Positions 1 to 9,500 of a stretch of 64,000 bases of DNA are shown here, piece after piece. A program made the translations under genes and the position numbers. Source of the DNA: Hyphomicrobiales bacterium (GTDB lineage Bacteria; Pseudomonadota; Alphaproteobacteria; Rhizobiales; Rhizobiaceae); the NCBI GenBank assembly GCA_900473685.1, contig UCNE01000007.1:23838-87837 (forward strand), read 5' to 3'. Positions within the stretch are counted from its first letter, which is position 1. Each line of letters starts with the position of its first letter. Under the pieces are notes generated by a model that was not told where the DNA came from, searched no databases, and saw only the letters and a program-made list of their open reading frames with translations.

Positions 1-290
1 GCGCGGACTTCGCGCGCCTCCAGTAACGGCCCGACACCGCAGGCATGGCTGAGGATAATGTTGCGCGAAAGGCGGCTCTGCGACGGGCGATCCACCACGG
101 TATCGGCGAGAGCGCCAACACCCGTGTTGACCCCATAGGCCCGCACGCCGCTTTCGACGATCGCCGAGACGATGCGGCTTGCCGTTTCAACCCGCTGACT
201 GGCAGCATTGGAAAGAGCAAGCGTTGCGCCATCGGCAACCGCCGCCACGGCGCGCCAGTCGAGCGCCGTTTCAAGCACGATGTCCTGCAC
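1..290 (-). CDS. hutH: histidine/aromatic amino-acid ammonia-lyase, N-terminal part only
   Basis: Partial gene running off the left edge; about 96 residues are visible. The translation carries the family signatures YGVNTGVG (lyases of this family usually read YGxNTGFG) and, shortly after, NIILSHACGVGPLL. In this family these lie ahead of the Ala-Ser-Gly triplet that forms the MIO cofactor, which would be beyond the window. I chose the GTG at 290 because a GGAGG (297-301 on the minus strand) sits six bases upstream. It begins two bases after the stop of the ABC ATPase gene, so it is probably translationally coupled as the last visible gene of the transporter operon. The enzyme would deaminate histidine to urocanate. 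Phenylalanine or tyrosine lyase activity cannot be excluded, but the nearby hutC favours histidine. Confidence 0.85.
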   Translation of the reverse strand, partial: MQDIVLETALDWRAVAAVADGATLALSNAASQRVETASRIVSAIVESGVRAYGVNTGVGALADTVVDRPSQSRLSRNIILSHACGVGPLLEAREVR

Positions 291-292
291 GA

Positions 293-1099
293 TCAGCCTC
301 CGAAATTGCCGATAAACTGGCGGAAACTGGGTGAGCCACCCGAACCGAACAGTTCCTCCGGCGCGCCATCGCTGTCGATCTCGCCGGACTTCATGAAGAT
401 CACCCGGTTGGAAACGTTGCGGGCAAAACTCATTTCGTGGGTGACGACCAGCATGGTCATGCCTTCTTCAGCCAGCGAGCGCATGACACGCAGCACTTCG
501 CCGACCAGTTCCGGATCCAGTGCCGAGGTCGGCTCGTCAAACAGCATGACCTTCGGCCGCATCGCCAGCGAACGGGCGATCGCTGCGCGCTGCTGCTGGC
601 CACCGGACAGATGCGCCGGATATGCGTGGCGCTTTTCCGCGATACCGACCTTTTCCAAGAGCGCTTCGGCTTCAGCGATACATTCGGCGCGCGGTCGCTT
701 CAGCACATGCACCGGCCCCTCGATGACATTCTCGAGGATCGTCATGTGGGACCAGAGATTGAACGACTGGAAAACCATGCCGAGTTCGGAACGGATCCGG
801 TCCACCTGCTTGCGGTTCGCCGGCACGTTCTTGCCGCCGCGCTGTTGCATCTGGATCAGTTCGCCATCGACGGAAATCTCGCCGTGATCGGCGATTTCCA
901 ACAGATTGATACAGCGCAGGAAGGTCGATTTGCCTGAGCCGCTGGCGCCGAGCAATGAAATGACGTCGCCGTCGCGAGCCTCGAGAGAAATGCCGCGCAA
1001 CACTTCATGCGTGCCAAAACTCTTACGGATATTGCGGACGGAAAGCCGGGTCGTGCCTGCCATGGTCGTTCCAGTCTGGTTGAGGGTCACGGAGGTCAT
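293..1099 (-). CDS. polar amino-acid ABC transporter ATP-binding protein
   Basis: A 268-residue ABC ATPase of the HisP/GlnQ type that powers uptake of a polar amino acid. Visible motifs are Walker [10 protein letters not shown] (about residues 51-59), the Q-loop in FQSFNLW, signature LSGGQQQR, Walker [13 protein letters not shown] and the switch histidine in [17 protein letters not shown] is typical of the histidine/opine branch. The ATG at 1099 overlaps the stop of the upstream permease gene as ATGA. A second ATG twelve codons in, closer to the usual family start, is an alternative. With the two permeases, the binding protein and the downstream ammonia-lyase, it forms an uptake-plus-catabolism unit whose substrate is inferred to be histidine. 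Confidence 0.93.
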   Translation of the reverse strand: MTSVTLNQTGTTMAGTTRLSVRNIRKSFGTHEVLRGISLEARDGDVISLLGASGSGKSTFLRCINLLEIADHGEISVDGELIQMQQRGGKNVPANRKQVDRIRSELGMVFQSFNLWSHMTILENVIEGPVHVLKRPRAECIAEAEALLEKVGIAEKRHAYPAHLSGGQQQRAAIARSLAMRPKVMLFDEPTSALDPELVGEVLRVMRSLAEEGMTMLVVTHEMSFARNVSNRVIFMKSGEIDSDGAPEELFGSGGSPSFRQFIGNFGG

Positions 1100-1806
1100 C
1101 GTTGCGGAACCGGGAAAAGCGGCGCGGCGCGGCGATGCGGGGTCAGCTTGTATTCAAGCAGAGCCATGGCCTGCAGGATGATGAAGTTGAGAATGAGATA
1201 GATTGCGGCGGCACACAGGAAGACCTCCATCGTGCGGTATGTCTGCGAGATCAGCCGCTGGGCGACGCCGGTCACTTCCCAGACGGTGACAAGGCTGGCG
1301 AGCGCCGTCGATTTGACCATCATCACCACTTCGGTCGAGTAAGCTGGCAGGGCGTGGCGGAAGGCGATCGGCGCCAAGATACGTCGTGTCAAAAGGAAGC
1401 CCGACATGCCGACGGACCGCGCCGCCTCGATTTCCTTGGCCGGAATGGCGCGCAGGCCGAAGCGGAAGATCTCCGCCGAATAACCGGCCGTGCAGAGCGC
1501 CAAGGACAGCACGGCGCAGACGAAGGGCTCGCGCAGCGCCGGCCACAGGAAGCTGTAGCGGATGAAGCCGAACTGCCCCAGGCCGTAGAAGATCAGGAAC
1601 ATCTGGATCAGAAGCGGCGAGCCGCGAAAGATGAAGATGTAGCCCTTGGCGAAGTTGCGGGCTGCGGCATTGCCGCTGACGCGCATCCAGACGATCAGAA
1701 GCGCCAGGATGCCGCCGAAGAAGACGGAAAGGGAAAACAGCGCCAGCGTCATCGGCAGAGCGGCCAGCAGCGTTTTCATGGTCTCGAACATGAAGGCGAT
1801 GTCCAT
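1096..1806 (-). CDS. polar amino-acid ABC transporter permease (HisM-like)
   Basis: A 236-residue inner-membrane permease of the His/Glu/Gln/Arg/opine family with about five hydrophobic segments. The ATPase-docking EAA loop is visible near the middle as [12 protein letters not shown], and the sequence [15 protein letters not shown] near residue 60 is characteristic of the family. It is followed, with a four-base overlap, by the ATPase gene and preceded by the partner permease after a 15-base gap, which supports a single transcript. The two permeases probably form a heterodimer. The substrate is not readable from this protein alone. Confidence 0.93.
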   Translation of the reverse strand: MDIAFMFETMKTLLAALPMTLALFSLSVFFGGILALLIVWMRVSGNAAARNFAKGYIFIFRGSPLLIQMFLIFYGLGQFGFIRYSFLWPALREPFVCAVLSLALCTAGYSAEIFRFGLRAIPAKEIEAARSVGMSGFLLTRRILAPIAFRHALPAYSTEVVMMVKSTALASLVTVWEVTGVAQRLISQTYRTMEVFLCAAAIYLILNFIILQAMALLEYKLTPHRRAAPLFPVPQR

Positions 1807-1821
1807 CGCGCGTCTCCTTGA

Positions 1822-2544
1822 TCAGGCCTGGCCGAAACTGGTCGGCATGCTGCGATTGGCGCGCTTTTCAGCACTGTTGAAAATACGGTCGGAGAAGCTG
1901 GTCATAATCAGATAGAGGCAGCCGCCGACAATGAAGAACAGGAAATGCTGCCGCGTTGACCCGGCCGCGACCTGACTGGTGCGCATCAGGTCGGCAAGGC
2001 CGGTCACCGAAACCAGCGCCGAGTCCTTGAGGCTGAGCTGCCAGACATTGCCGATGCCCGGAATGGCGAACCGGAACACCTGCGGCCCGATGATGCGGCG
2101 GAAGCGCAAGCCGCGGTTCATGCCGATCGCCTGCGCCGCCTCCAGCTCCCCCTTGGGGATGGCCAGATACGCACCGCGAAACACCTCGGCCTGATAGGCG
2201 CCAGAGATGATGCCGACGGCAAGCGCACCGGCTGCAAAGGACGGAAGGCCGAGAAAGCCCTCGTAACCCATCGCCGTGCCGATGGCGGTGACCGCACTCG
2301 ATCCGCCGAAATAAACGAGATAAATGATCAGCAGCTCGGGAACACCACGGAAGACGGTGGTGTAGGTTCCGCCGATCACCTTCAGGATCCGGCTGCCCGA
2401 GAGCTTCGCCCAGGCAATCAACGAGCCGAGAATAGCCCCGATCACCAATGCGACCCCTGTGACGCACAGCGTCATCAACGCTGCCACGAGCAGCAGTCCG
2501 CCCCACCCGGTGGGGCCAAATCCGATCATTTGAAGTAAAGACAT
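1822..2544 (-). CDS. polar amino-acid ABC transporter permease (HisQ-like)
   Basis: A 240-residue inner-membrane permease, partner of the next gene. It shows the family sequence FRGVPELLIIYLVYFG near residues 65-80 and an EAA loop, ELEAAQAIGMNRG. Several hydrophobic stretches are consistent with five membrane helices. It lies 145 bases downstream of the binding-protein gene on the same strand. That spacer has only a weak imperfect hairpin, so read-through from the binding-protein gene is likely. Confidence 0.93.
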   Translation of the reverse strand: MSLLQMIGFGPTGWGGLLLVAALMTLCVTGVALVIGAILGSLIAWAKLSGSRILKVIGGTYTTVFRGVPELLIIYLVYFGGSSAVTAIGTAMGYEGFLGLPSFAAGALAVGIISGAYQAEVFRGAYLAIPKGELEAAQAIGMNRGLRFRRIIGPQVFRFAIPGIGNVWQLSLKDSALVSVTGLADLMRTSQVAAGSTRQHFLFFIVGGCLYLIMTSFSDRIFNSAEKRANRSMPTSFGQA

Positions 2545-2689
2545 GCCGCAGGCGTCCCGTCGTTCCCGGCAAGGCCGGCTTCCCGATCTTCAAGTGGATG
2601 TGGAAGGCCGCGCCTCATGTGAGAAAGCGGCCCACCGCAGCAAGTGTGCCCGCCGCCAGCAAAATAGCAAGCGGCAGGAAAACCTGAAA

Positions 2690-3535
2690 TCAGGGAGTAA
2701 CGTCGGTCTTGAACCACTTCATCGACAAGGTCTTGATCGTGCCGTCAGCAAGTGCGGATTCGATCGCCTTGTTGAACATGTCGCGCAGATCGGTATCGGC
2801 CTGACGGATCCCAAGGCCTTCACCGCTGCCGAAGATCGTGCCGCCGATTTCAGGGCCGGTGAAGCCGAGCGTACCGTTGGACTTTTCAAAGGCGGAGATC
2901 AGGTAGACCGCATCGTCGAATACCAGGTCGATACGGCCGCTTTCGAGATCGAGATCACGCTCGGCGCCGGTCTTGTATTCGCGCACCGTGGCAACATCGC
3001 CGAAGTTGTCATAGACGAACTTGGAATATACGGTCGCGGCCTGGATACCGATGGTCTTGCCGGCAAACGCCGCCTTCATCGCCTCGACTTCCTTGACGCC
3101 GGTCGCCCCCGGATCGAGCTTGATGACCGTTCCGGTTCCTGCAGCATTGGCCAGCGGGCTGTCCTTCAAGGTGGCAAAAGCAGCGTGCGTGTGAGCGTAA
3201 GGGATGGTGAAGTCGATGATCTTCTTGCGCTCTTCAGTAATCGACAAAGCGTCCATGATGACATCGAACTTGCCGGCATTGAGCGCCGGGATCATGCCGT
3301 CCCAATCGGAAGCAACCAGCGTGCACTCGACCTTCATGTGTTCGCAGAGATACTTGGCCAGCTCCGGCTCGAAACCGCCGAGCGTGCCATCCGGATTGGT
3401 GAGGTTCCAGGGCGCATAGGCGCCTTCAAGCGTGATGGTAACAGTCTTCCAGTCCTTGGCCTGCGCCATCGGAGCGGAAAGCGTTGCAAATGCGACGGCG
3501 CCAGCCATCAGAAATTTTGACAGGTTCATGTTCAC
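2690..3535 (-). CDS. amino-acid ABC transporter substrate-binding protein
   Basis: A 281-residue periplasmic binding protein of family 3. The N-terminus has a lysine-containing n-region and a hydrophobic core ending in AQA, a good Sec signal peptide with cleavage near residue 26. The mature part begins with the EGAYAPWN sequence typical of lysine/arginine/ornithine/histidine-binding proteins, followed by GFEPELAKYLCEHM and DWDGMIPALNAGKFDVIMDALSI-type family sequence. It is the first gene of the minus-strand transport operon. The divergent hutC and an operator-like palindrome lie upstream. Histidine as ligand is inferred from context. Confidence 0.93.
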   Translation of the reverse strand: MNMNLSKFLMAGAVAFATLSAPMAQAKDWKTVTITLEGAYAPWNLTNPDGTLGGFEPELAKYLCEHMKVECTLVASDWDGMIPALNAGKFDVIMDALSITEERKKIIDFTIPYAHTHAAFATLKDSPLANAAGTGTVIKLDPGATGVKEVEAMKAAFAGKTIGIQAATVYSKFVYDNFGDVATVREYKTGAERDLDLESGRIDLVFDDAVYLISAFEKSNGTLGFTGPEIGGTIFGSGEGLGIRQADTDLRDMFNKAIESALADGTIKTLSMKWFKTDVTP

Positions 3536-3631
3536 GTTCCTCTGAGGTTTATCTTCAACAACGTCCGCCGATCTGCGCCGGCTTCACAATAACTGATGGA
3601 GATCGAGCATCCAAAATGCCGCTGAACATCC

Positions 3632-3653
3632 ATGTTGTATATGGTACCATATG
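3632..3653. promoter_or_regulatory. probable HutC operator between the transporter operon and hutC
   Basis: The 13-mer ATGTTGTATATGG (3632-3644) runs into a perfect 14-base palindrome, ATATGGTACCATAT (3639-3652). It lies about 100 bases upstream of the binding-protein gene and 73 bases upstream of hutC, so it could control both divergent units. The same 13-mer recurs at 4515-4527. HutC binding is inferred from position and from known HutC autoregulation. Confidence 0.6.
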
Positions 3654-3724
3654 CTAATTTTTATGGTATGCAAGTAGGCGGCCGCATTTGAGCGCAAAAT
3701 TAATTCCGCCCAAGGAATGAGCAA

Positions 3725-4492
3725 ATGAAACGAAGCAACAACCAGAACGCTCCGTTAAAATGGGACACCAGCGACAATGATGGCGCGCCGCTTTACGCGG
3801 GCGTCAAGCAGATGATCCTCGACCGCATCCAGAGCGGCGAATGGCCGCCGAAACATCGGGTCCCCTCGGAGAACGAACTGGTTGCGGAACTGGGCGTCAG
3901 CAAGATGACGGCCAACCGGGCGCTCCGGGAATTGGCAAACGAAGGCGAACTCGTGCGCATCCAGGGCGTCGGCTCTTTTGTTGCCGAACGCAAGGGTTAT
4001 TCCGAACTGTTCGAAGTTCGCAACATCGCCGAGGAGATCGACGAACGCGGCCATACGCATCAGGCGTCGGTGATCGTTTTGGCCCAGGAAACGGCCGCAC
4101 CCGACGTCGCCGACGCGCTTGGCCTGCCGATCGGCGCTTCCGTGTTTCATTCGCTGATCGTACACAGCGAAAACGGCGTTCCGGTCCAGATCGAAGACCG
4201 CTTCGTCAACCCGGAGGCAGCACCAGGTTATCTGGAACAGGATTTCACGGTACAGACGCCGAATGCGTATTTGACGGCGGAAGCCCCCTTGAGCGGCTCC
4301 GAACATATCGTCGAAGCCGCGATGCCTCAGCCATGGGAATGCAAGCTGCTGGTGATCTTGCGCACAGAACCGTGCCTGCTCATTCGCCGCCGCACGTGGT
4401 CGTCGAAACGCGCCGTGTCATTTGCCCGCCTGGTCTATCCCGGCAACCGATATCGACTGGAATCACGCAGTGGAAAGATGACAGATGAATGA
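3725..4492 (+). CDS. hutC: GntR-family regulator HutC
   Basis: A 255-residue GntR-family regulator of the HutC subfamily. The N-terminal winged helix (about residues 20-90) contains PSENELVAELGVSKMTANRALREL and ends in the conserved IQGVGSFVAE. The C-terminal UTRA ligand domain shows VQIEDRFVNPEAAPGYL and TPNAYLTAEAP, which are distinctive of HutC. In characterised systems HutC represses histidine utilisation genes and is released by urocanate. AAGGA lies eight bases before the ATG. It is transcribed away from the amino-acid transporter. No other hut gene follows it here; the next gene is a minus-strand tetR. Confidence 0.93.
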   Translation: MKRSNNQNAPLKWDTSDNDGAPLYAGVKQMILDRIQSGEWPPKHRVPSENELVAELGVSKMTANRALRELANEGELVRIQGVGSFVAERKGYSELFEVRNIAEEIDERGHTHQASVIVLAQETAAPDVADALGLPIGASVFHSLIVHSENGVPVQIEDRFVNPEAAPGYLEQDFTVQTPNAYLTAEAPLSGSEHIVEAAMPQPWECKLLVILRTEPCLLIRRRTWSSKRAVSFARLVYPGNRYRLESRSGKMTDE

Positions 4493-4511
4493 TCTAGCCA
4501 TCGAAACACTG

Positions 4512-4535
4512 ACTATGTTGTATATGGAACATAGT
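4512..4535. promoter_or_regulatory. second HutC-type operator, without an obvious target gene
   Basis: Perfect 8-base inverted arms, ACTATGTT (4512-4519) and AACATAGT (4528-4535), enclose GTATATGG. It shares ATGTTGTATATGG with the site at 3632. It begins 20 bases past the hutC stop and 13 bases before the end of the convergent tetR gene, so no promoter for a following gene is evident. It might act as a terminator-like hairpin or be left over from a rearranged hut operon. Confidence 0.5.
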
Positions 4536-4547
4536 TAAGCGCTTGAT

Positions 4548-5144
4548 TCAGTTTTGCACGACGGCATCAGACCAGAACTGCAGCGCCATATCGATGACGC
4601 GGTAAAGCGCCGATCGATCCGCACCGGATGCCGCTTGAATAGCGGTTCCCTGCGAGATGGTCATGATATAGCGGGCCAGATCGTAAGGTTCATGCCCGGC
4701 AGGCAAATCCCCCTCGCTCGCCGCGCGCTCAAACCGCCGCCCCAGATCCCGCTCGCCACGTTGGCGATTTTCGATCAGGCATTTCTGGATTTCGGCAGCC
4801 GCCTCACTGCAGGCGAGCGCACCATTAATGCCAAGACACCCGCTGGGACCGGTTTCCGCGGTCTGGGAATCGGCAAAGCCCCTCAGAATCTTCTCGGCCA
4901 CGTCGCGCGCCTTCGGTTCCTTCAGCGCTTCATGGAAGAAGTTCATCTTGGTGCGCTCGTAGCGCTCCAGAGCCTTGAGGAAGAGGCCCTCCTTATTGCC
5001 GAAAACGCCATAAAGGCTTGGCTTGGTAATGCCCATGCCTTCCGTCAGATCCGTCAGAGACGTGCCTTCGTAGCCCTTTCGCCAGAACAGCTCCATCGCC
5101 GTTTCCAGGGCATCATCGACATCGAACTCTCTTGGCCGTCCCAT
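4548..5144 (-). CDS. TetR-family transcriptional repressor of the adjacent efflux operon
   Basis: A 198-residue TetR-family protein. The N-terminal helix-turn-helix (about residues 25-50) reads GYEGTSLTDLTEGMGITKPSLYGVFGNKEGLF. The C-terminal half is the variable ligand-binding domain. It is divergent from the RND efflux genes, and two matching palindromes lie in the gap, the usual arrangement for a local repressor released by a pump substrate. It resembles the regulators of rhizobial efflux pumps such as the Agrobacterium IfeR/AmeR type; that comparison is from memory of the family, not a search. Confidence 0.92.
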   Translation of the reverse strand: MGRPREFDVDDALETAMELFWRKGYEGTSLTDLTEGMGITKPSLYGVFGNKEGLFLKALERYERTKMNFFHEALKEPKARDVAEKILRGFADSQTAETGPSGCLGINGALACSEAAAEIQKCLIENRQRGERDLGRRFERAASEGDLPAGHEPYDLARYIMTISQGTAIQAASGADRSALYRVIDMALQFWSDAVVQN

Positions 5145-5168
5145 GGGGTGGGCCCTCCCGAATTTTTT

Positions 5169-5184
5169 TATACCGATCGGTATA
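5169..5184. promoter_or_regulatory. TetR operator 1
   Basis: Perfect 16-base palindrome TATACCGATCGGTATA, 25 bases upstream of the tetR start and just upstream of the candidate -35 element of the efflux operon. The core ATACCGnnCGGTAT is repeated at 5224. Confidence 0.8.
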
Positions 5185-5192
5185 CAATTCGA

Positions 5193-5221
5193 TTGACATC
5201 GATCGGCTTCAGAACTTATTT
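5193..5221 (+). promoter_or_regulatory. candidate sigma-70 promoter for the efflux operon
   Basis: TTGACA at 5193-5198 is followed, after 17 bases, by TTATTT at 5216-5221. It lies between the two TetR operators, so bound repressor would block it. The -10 match is only fair. Confidence 0.5.
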
Positions 5222-5223
5222 CT

Positions 5224-5237
5224 ATACCGAACGGTAT
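5224..5237. promoter_or_regulatory. TetR operator 2
   Basis: Palindrome ATACCGAACGGTAT, sharing the ATACCGnnCGGTAT core with the site at 5169. It sits just past the candidate -10 element, where a bound repressor would prevent initiation. Confidence 0.78.
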
Positions 5238-5330
5238 TGAACGTCAATGCAACCCTCGCCCAAATCCTCCGCCTCCCACGAAGGACAAAAGGCAGCCCTC
5301 CTCCGAGGGCAGAAATTCAGGATAACCGCC

Positions 5331-6551
5331 ATGTCATTCGGAACTTTCAGAACCAAGCTTCTTACCACTGGCCTCGTCCTCGCGGTCGCGACCATTGCGC
5401 CGACTGTCTATTTCGATCTCCTGGGCAGCCCCGCCGGCAGCGGCAATGCGGCCGATGCCTCCACGGCAGCACCCGTCGCCATCCCCGTCTCCGTCGCGGT
5501 GGTCGAAGCAAAGTCCGTGACCCAATGGAGCGAATTCTCTGGCCGCCTCGAAGCGGTCGATCATGTCGAACTGCGCTCCCGCGTCGCCGGCGCCATCCAG
5601 TCGGTCCACTTCCAGGAAGGCGCGATCGTTGAGAAGGGTGACCTGCTCGTCACCATCGACCCCGCTCCCTACCAGGCCGAAGTCGCCCGTGCGCAGGCAA
5701 GCGTGACGGCGGCTGAAGCGCGGGCTTCGCTTGCCCGCATCGAATTGAAGCGCGGCAACCAACTGCTGGCGTCCAATGCCGTGTCGCAGAGCGAAGTCGA
5801 TCAGCGTCAGAACGGCCTGGCCAGCGCCGAGGCCGATGTCGGCGCGGCCCGCGCGGTTCTCGAATCCGCAGCTCTCAATCTTGGCTATACCGAAATCCGC
5901 GCGCCGATCACCGGCCGGGTTGGCAAGATCGAGATCACCGCCGGCAACCTGATTGCCGCCGGTCCCTCTTCGCCGATTCTCACCCGCCTGGTCTCGTTGA
6001 GCCCAATCTATGCCAGCTTCGAAGCTGACGAGCGGATCGTCTCCAGCATTCTCGCCGAACTGCCGGAAGGCGTTAACGCCCGCAATTTCATCGACCGCGT
6101 GCCGGTCCGCATGGATGTTGCCGGATCGTCAGACGTCAGCGGCAAGCTGCAACTGGTCGATAACAGCGTCAATCCCGATAGCGGCACGATCCGCGTCCGC
6201 GCCGTGTTCGACAACGCCAATGGCGCCTTGATGCCAGGGCAGTTTGCCCGGCTCAGCATGGGCCAGGCAAAGTCCGAAGATGCTGTGCTGATCCATGAAC
6301 GGGCCATCGGCACCGACCAGAACAAGAAATACGTCATGGTCGTCAAGCCGGACAATACCACGGAATACCGCGAGATCACCGTCGGCATGAAATCCGATGG
6401 CCTCCGGGTGGTCACGGCCGGGTTGAAAGCTGAGGAGCGCATCGTCGTCAACGGTTTGCAACGCATCCGTCCCGGCGCGCTCGTGGCACCGGAAATGGTC
6501 TCCATGAATCCGGCTGCCGATCCCCAGCAGCAAGCCTCGATAACCAACTAA
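5331..6551 (+). CDS. RND efflux periplasmic adaptor (membrane fusion protein)
   Basis: A 406-residue HlyD/AcrA/MexE-type adaptor that links the inner-membrane RND pump to an outer-membrane channel. The reading frame is open from 5247, but the ATG at 5331 is preferred: AGGATAA precedes it and it begins an ordinary N-terminal hydrophobic anchor (about residues 8-25). The lipoyl/barrel signature GAIQSVHFQEGAIVEKGDLLVTIDPAPY, an alpha-helical hairpin around residues 110-160 and the YTEIRAPITGRVG barrel sequence follow in order. It is followed after 39 bases by the pump gene. No outer-membrane factor gene is present, so a TolC-like protein encoded elsewhere would be needed. Confidence 0.93.
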   Translation: MSFGTFRTKLLTTGLVLAVATIAPTVYFDLLGSPAGSGNAADASTAAPVAIPVSVAVVEAKSVTQWSEFSGRLEAVDHVELRSRVAGAIQSVHFQEGAIVEKGDLLVTIDPAPYQAEVARAQASVTAAEARASLARIELKRGNQLLASNAVSQSEVDQRQNGLASAEADVGAARAVLESAALNLGYTEIRAPITGRVGKIEITAGNLIAAGPSSPILTRLVSLSPIYASFEADERIVSSILAELPEGVNARNFIDRVPVRMDVAGSSDVSGKLQLVDNSVNPDSGTIRVRAVFDNANGALMPGQFARLSMGQAKSEDAVLIHERAIGTDQNKKYVMVVKPDNTTEYREITVGMKSDGLRVVTAGLKAEERIVVNGLQRIRPGALVAPEMVSMNPAADPQQQASITN

Positions 6552-6590
6552 GCCTTTTTCCGGCATTTTAGCACAAGGGCGGATTTCGCC

Positions 6591-9500
6591 ATGAATATCT
6601 CCAGGTTCTTTATCGATCGCCCGGTTTTCGCGGGCGTTCTGTCCTTCATCATCTTTCTGGGCGGCCTGATCGCCATGACGATCCTGCCGATCTCGGAATA
6701 TCCCGATGTCGTGCCGCCGCAAATCGTCGTGCGCGCCAACTATCCGGGCGCTAACCCGAAAGTCATTGCCGAGACCGTGGCGACGCCGCTCGAGGAATCG
6801 ATCAATGGCGTCGAGGACATGCTCTATATGAGCAGTCAGGCGACCACTGACGGCTTGATGACGCTTACTGTCACCTTCAAGCTCGGCACCGACCCGGATC
6901 AGGCGCAGCAGCTTGTTCAGAACCGCGTCGGCCAGGCCGAGCCGCGCCTGCCGGAAGAAGTGCGCCGCCTCGGCATCACTACCATCAAAAGCTCCCCGGA
7001 CCTAATGATGGTGGTGCACCTGACCTCGCCCGAAGGCCGCTACGACATGACCTATCTGCGCAACTATGCGCTGATCAACGTCAAGGACAGGCTGGCCCGT
7101 ATCGACGGCGTCGGCCAGGTCCAGCTGTTCGGCTCCGGCGACTATTCGATGCGCATCTGGCTCGATCCACAGAAGATGGCCCAGCTCGGCCTTTCCGCCT
7201 CCGATATCGTCAATGAAATCCGCGCGCAGAACGTCCAGGCTGCTGCCGGCGTCATTGGTTCGTCGCCAAACGCGCAGGGCGTCGATCTGCAATTGTCGGT
7301 GAACGCGCAGGGACGCCTGCAAAGCGAGGAAGAGTTCGGCGAAATCATCATCAAGACGAGCCCGACCGGCGCGATCACGCGGCTGCGTGACGTCTCCCGC
7401 ATCGAGCTTGGCTCAGCCGAATACTCATTGCGCTCGCTGCTCAACAACAAGCAGGCCGTTGCCATCCCGGTTTTCCAGGCTCCCGGTTCGAACGCGATCG
7501 AGATCGCCGACCAGGTCCGCACCACCATGGAAGAAATCAAGGCGTCGATGCCGCAGGATGTCGATTACGAGATCGTCTACGACACGACGCAGTTCGTCCG
7601 TGCCTCGATCGAGGCCGTCATCCACACGCTGCTTGAGGCCATCGCGCTGGTCGTCATCGTCGTCATCATCTTCCTGCAGACGTGGCGCGCCTCGATCATT
7701 CCGTTGATTGCCGTTCCCGTGTCGATCATCGGCACCTTCGCCGTCATGCAGATGCTCGGCTTCTCGATCAACGCGCTCAGTCTCTTTGGCCTCGTTCTGG
7801 CCATCGGTATCGTCGTCGATGACGCGATCGTCGTCGTCGAAAACGTCGAGCGTAACATCGAGGACGGGCTTTCACCACGCGAAGCGACCTACAAGGCAAT
7901 GACCGAAGTCTCCGGCCCGATCATCGCGATCGCGCTGGTGCTGGTCGCCGTCTTCGTACCGCTCGCCTTCATCTCTGGCCTGACCGGCCAGTTCTACAAG
8001 CAGTTCGCCCTGACGATCGCCATTTCGACCGTCATCTCGGCCTTCAACTCGCTGACGCTGTCCCCGGCGCTTGCTGCCCTGCTTCTGCGTGGCCATGATG
8101 CACCGAAGGACCGGTTGACCCGGGTAATGGACTTCCTGTTCGGCTGGTTCTTCCGGGGCTTCAATGCCGTGTTTTCGCGCGGCTCGCGGGCCTATAGCTC
8201 CGGCGTCCGGGGCGTGATTTCGCGCAAGACCCTGATGATGGGCGTCTATCTGCTGCTCGTCGGCGCCACCGTGTTCTTCTTCAAGGCCGTGCCTCCCGGT
8301 TTCGTGCCGCCGCAGGATAAGCAGTATCTGGTCGGCTTCACCCAGCTGCCGGATGGTGCTTCGCTCGACCGCACGGAAGAGGTCATCCGCCGCATCAGCG
8401 ATATCTCGCTCAAGGTTCCCGGCGTCGAAAGCGCCATCGCCTTCCCGGGCCTGTCGATCAACGGCTTCACCAACTCCTCCAATGCCGGCATCGTCTTCCT
8501 GTCGCTGAAGCCTTTCGAGGAACGCACGACCCCCGATCTGTCTGCCGGTGCGATTGCCGGACGGCTGAACCAGGAACTCAGCGTCATCCAGGAATCCTTC
8601 AGCGCCATCTTCCCGCCGCCGCCTGTTCAGGGTCTCGGTGCCATCGGTGGCTTCAAGCTGCAGCTGGAAGACAAGGCAGGCCTCGGTTACGAAGCGCTCG
8701 ACGCAGCCGTGAAGGGTTTCATGGCCAAGGCCTACGTAACGCCTGAACTGGTCGGCATGTTCTCCAGCTATCAGGTCAACGTTCCGCAGCTCTATGCCGA
8801 CGTCGACCGGGCCAAGGCCCGCCAGCTGAATGTTCCGCTGACGGAGATTTTCAACACGCTGCAGATCTATCTCGGTTCGGTCTATGTCAACGACTTCAAC
8901 AAGTTCGGGAGAACCTACTCCGTGCGTGTCCAAGCCGATGCCAACTACCGCGCTCAGGCGGAAGACATCGGCAAGCTCGAAGTCCGCTCCAGCTCAGGCG
9001 AAATGATCCCGCTGTCGGCGGTGCTCAACGTGACATCGAGTGCCGGTCCGGAACGCGCCATGCGCTACAATGGCTTCCTCTCGGCCGACATCAACGGCAA
9101 TACGGCACCCGGCTATTCATCCGGCCAGGCCCGCGCCGCTGTCGAGCGCATCGCGGCAGAAACGCTGCCCGCGGGCGTGACCTTCGAATGGACGGAACTC
9201 ACCTACCAGGAGATCATTGCCGGCAATACCGGTATCCTGATCTTCCCGCTGTCGATCCTGCTGGTCTTCCTGGTGCTTGCGGCCCAGTACGAAAGCCTGA
9301 CGCTGCCGCTGTCGATCATCATGATCATCCCGATGGCACTTCTGGCCGCATTGGGTGGGGTGTGGCTGACCGGAGGCGACAACAACGTCTTCACACAGAT
9401 CGGTCTGATCGTGCTGGTCGGACTGTCAGCCAAGAACGCCATTCTGATCGTCGAGTTTGCCCGCGAGCTCGAGTTCGAAGGGGCAACGCCGTTCGAAGCT

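Noticed and set aside
2652..2675. Hairpin between the amino-acid binding protein and permease genes as a terminator
   Set aside because: The stem is imperfect (5 + 2 pairs with two mismatches) and has no T-tract, so it is at best a weak processing site.
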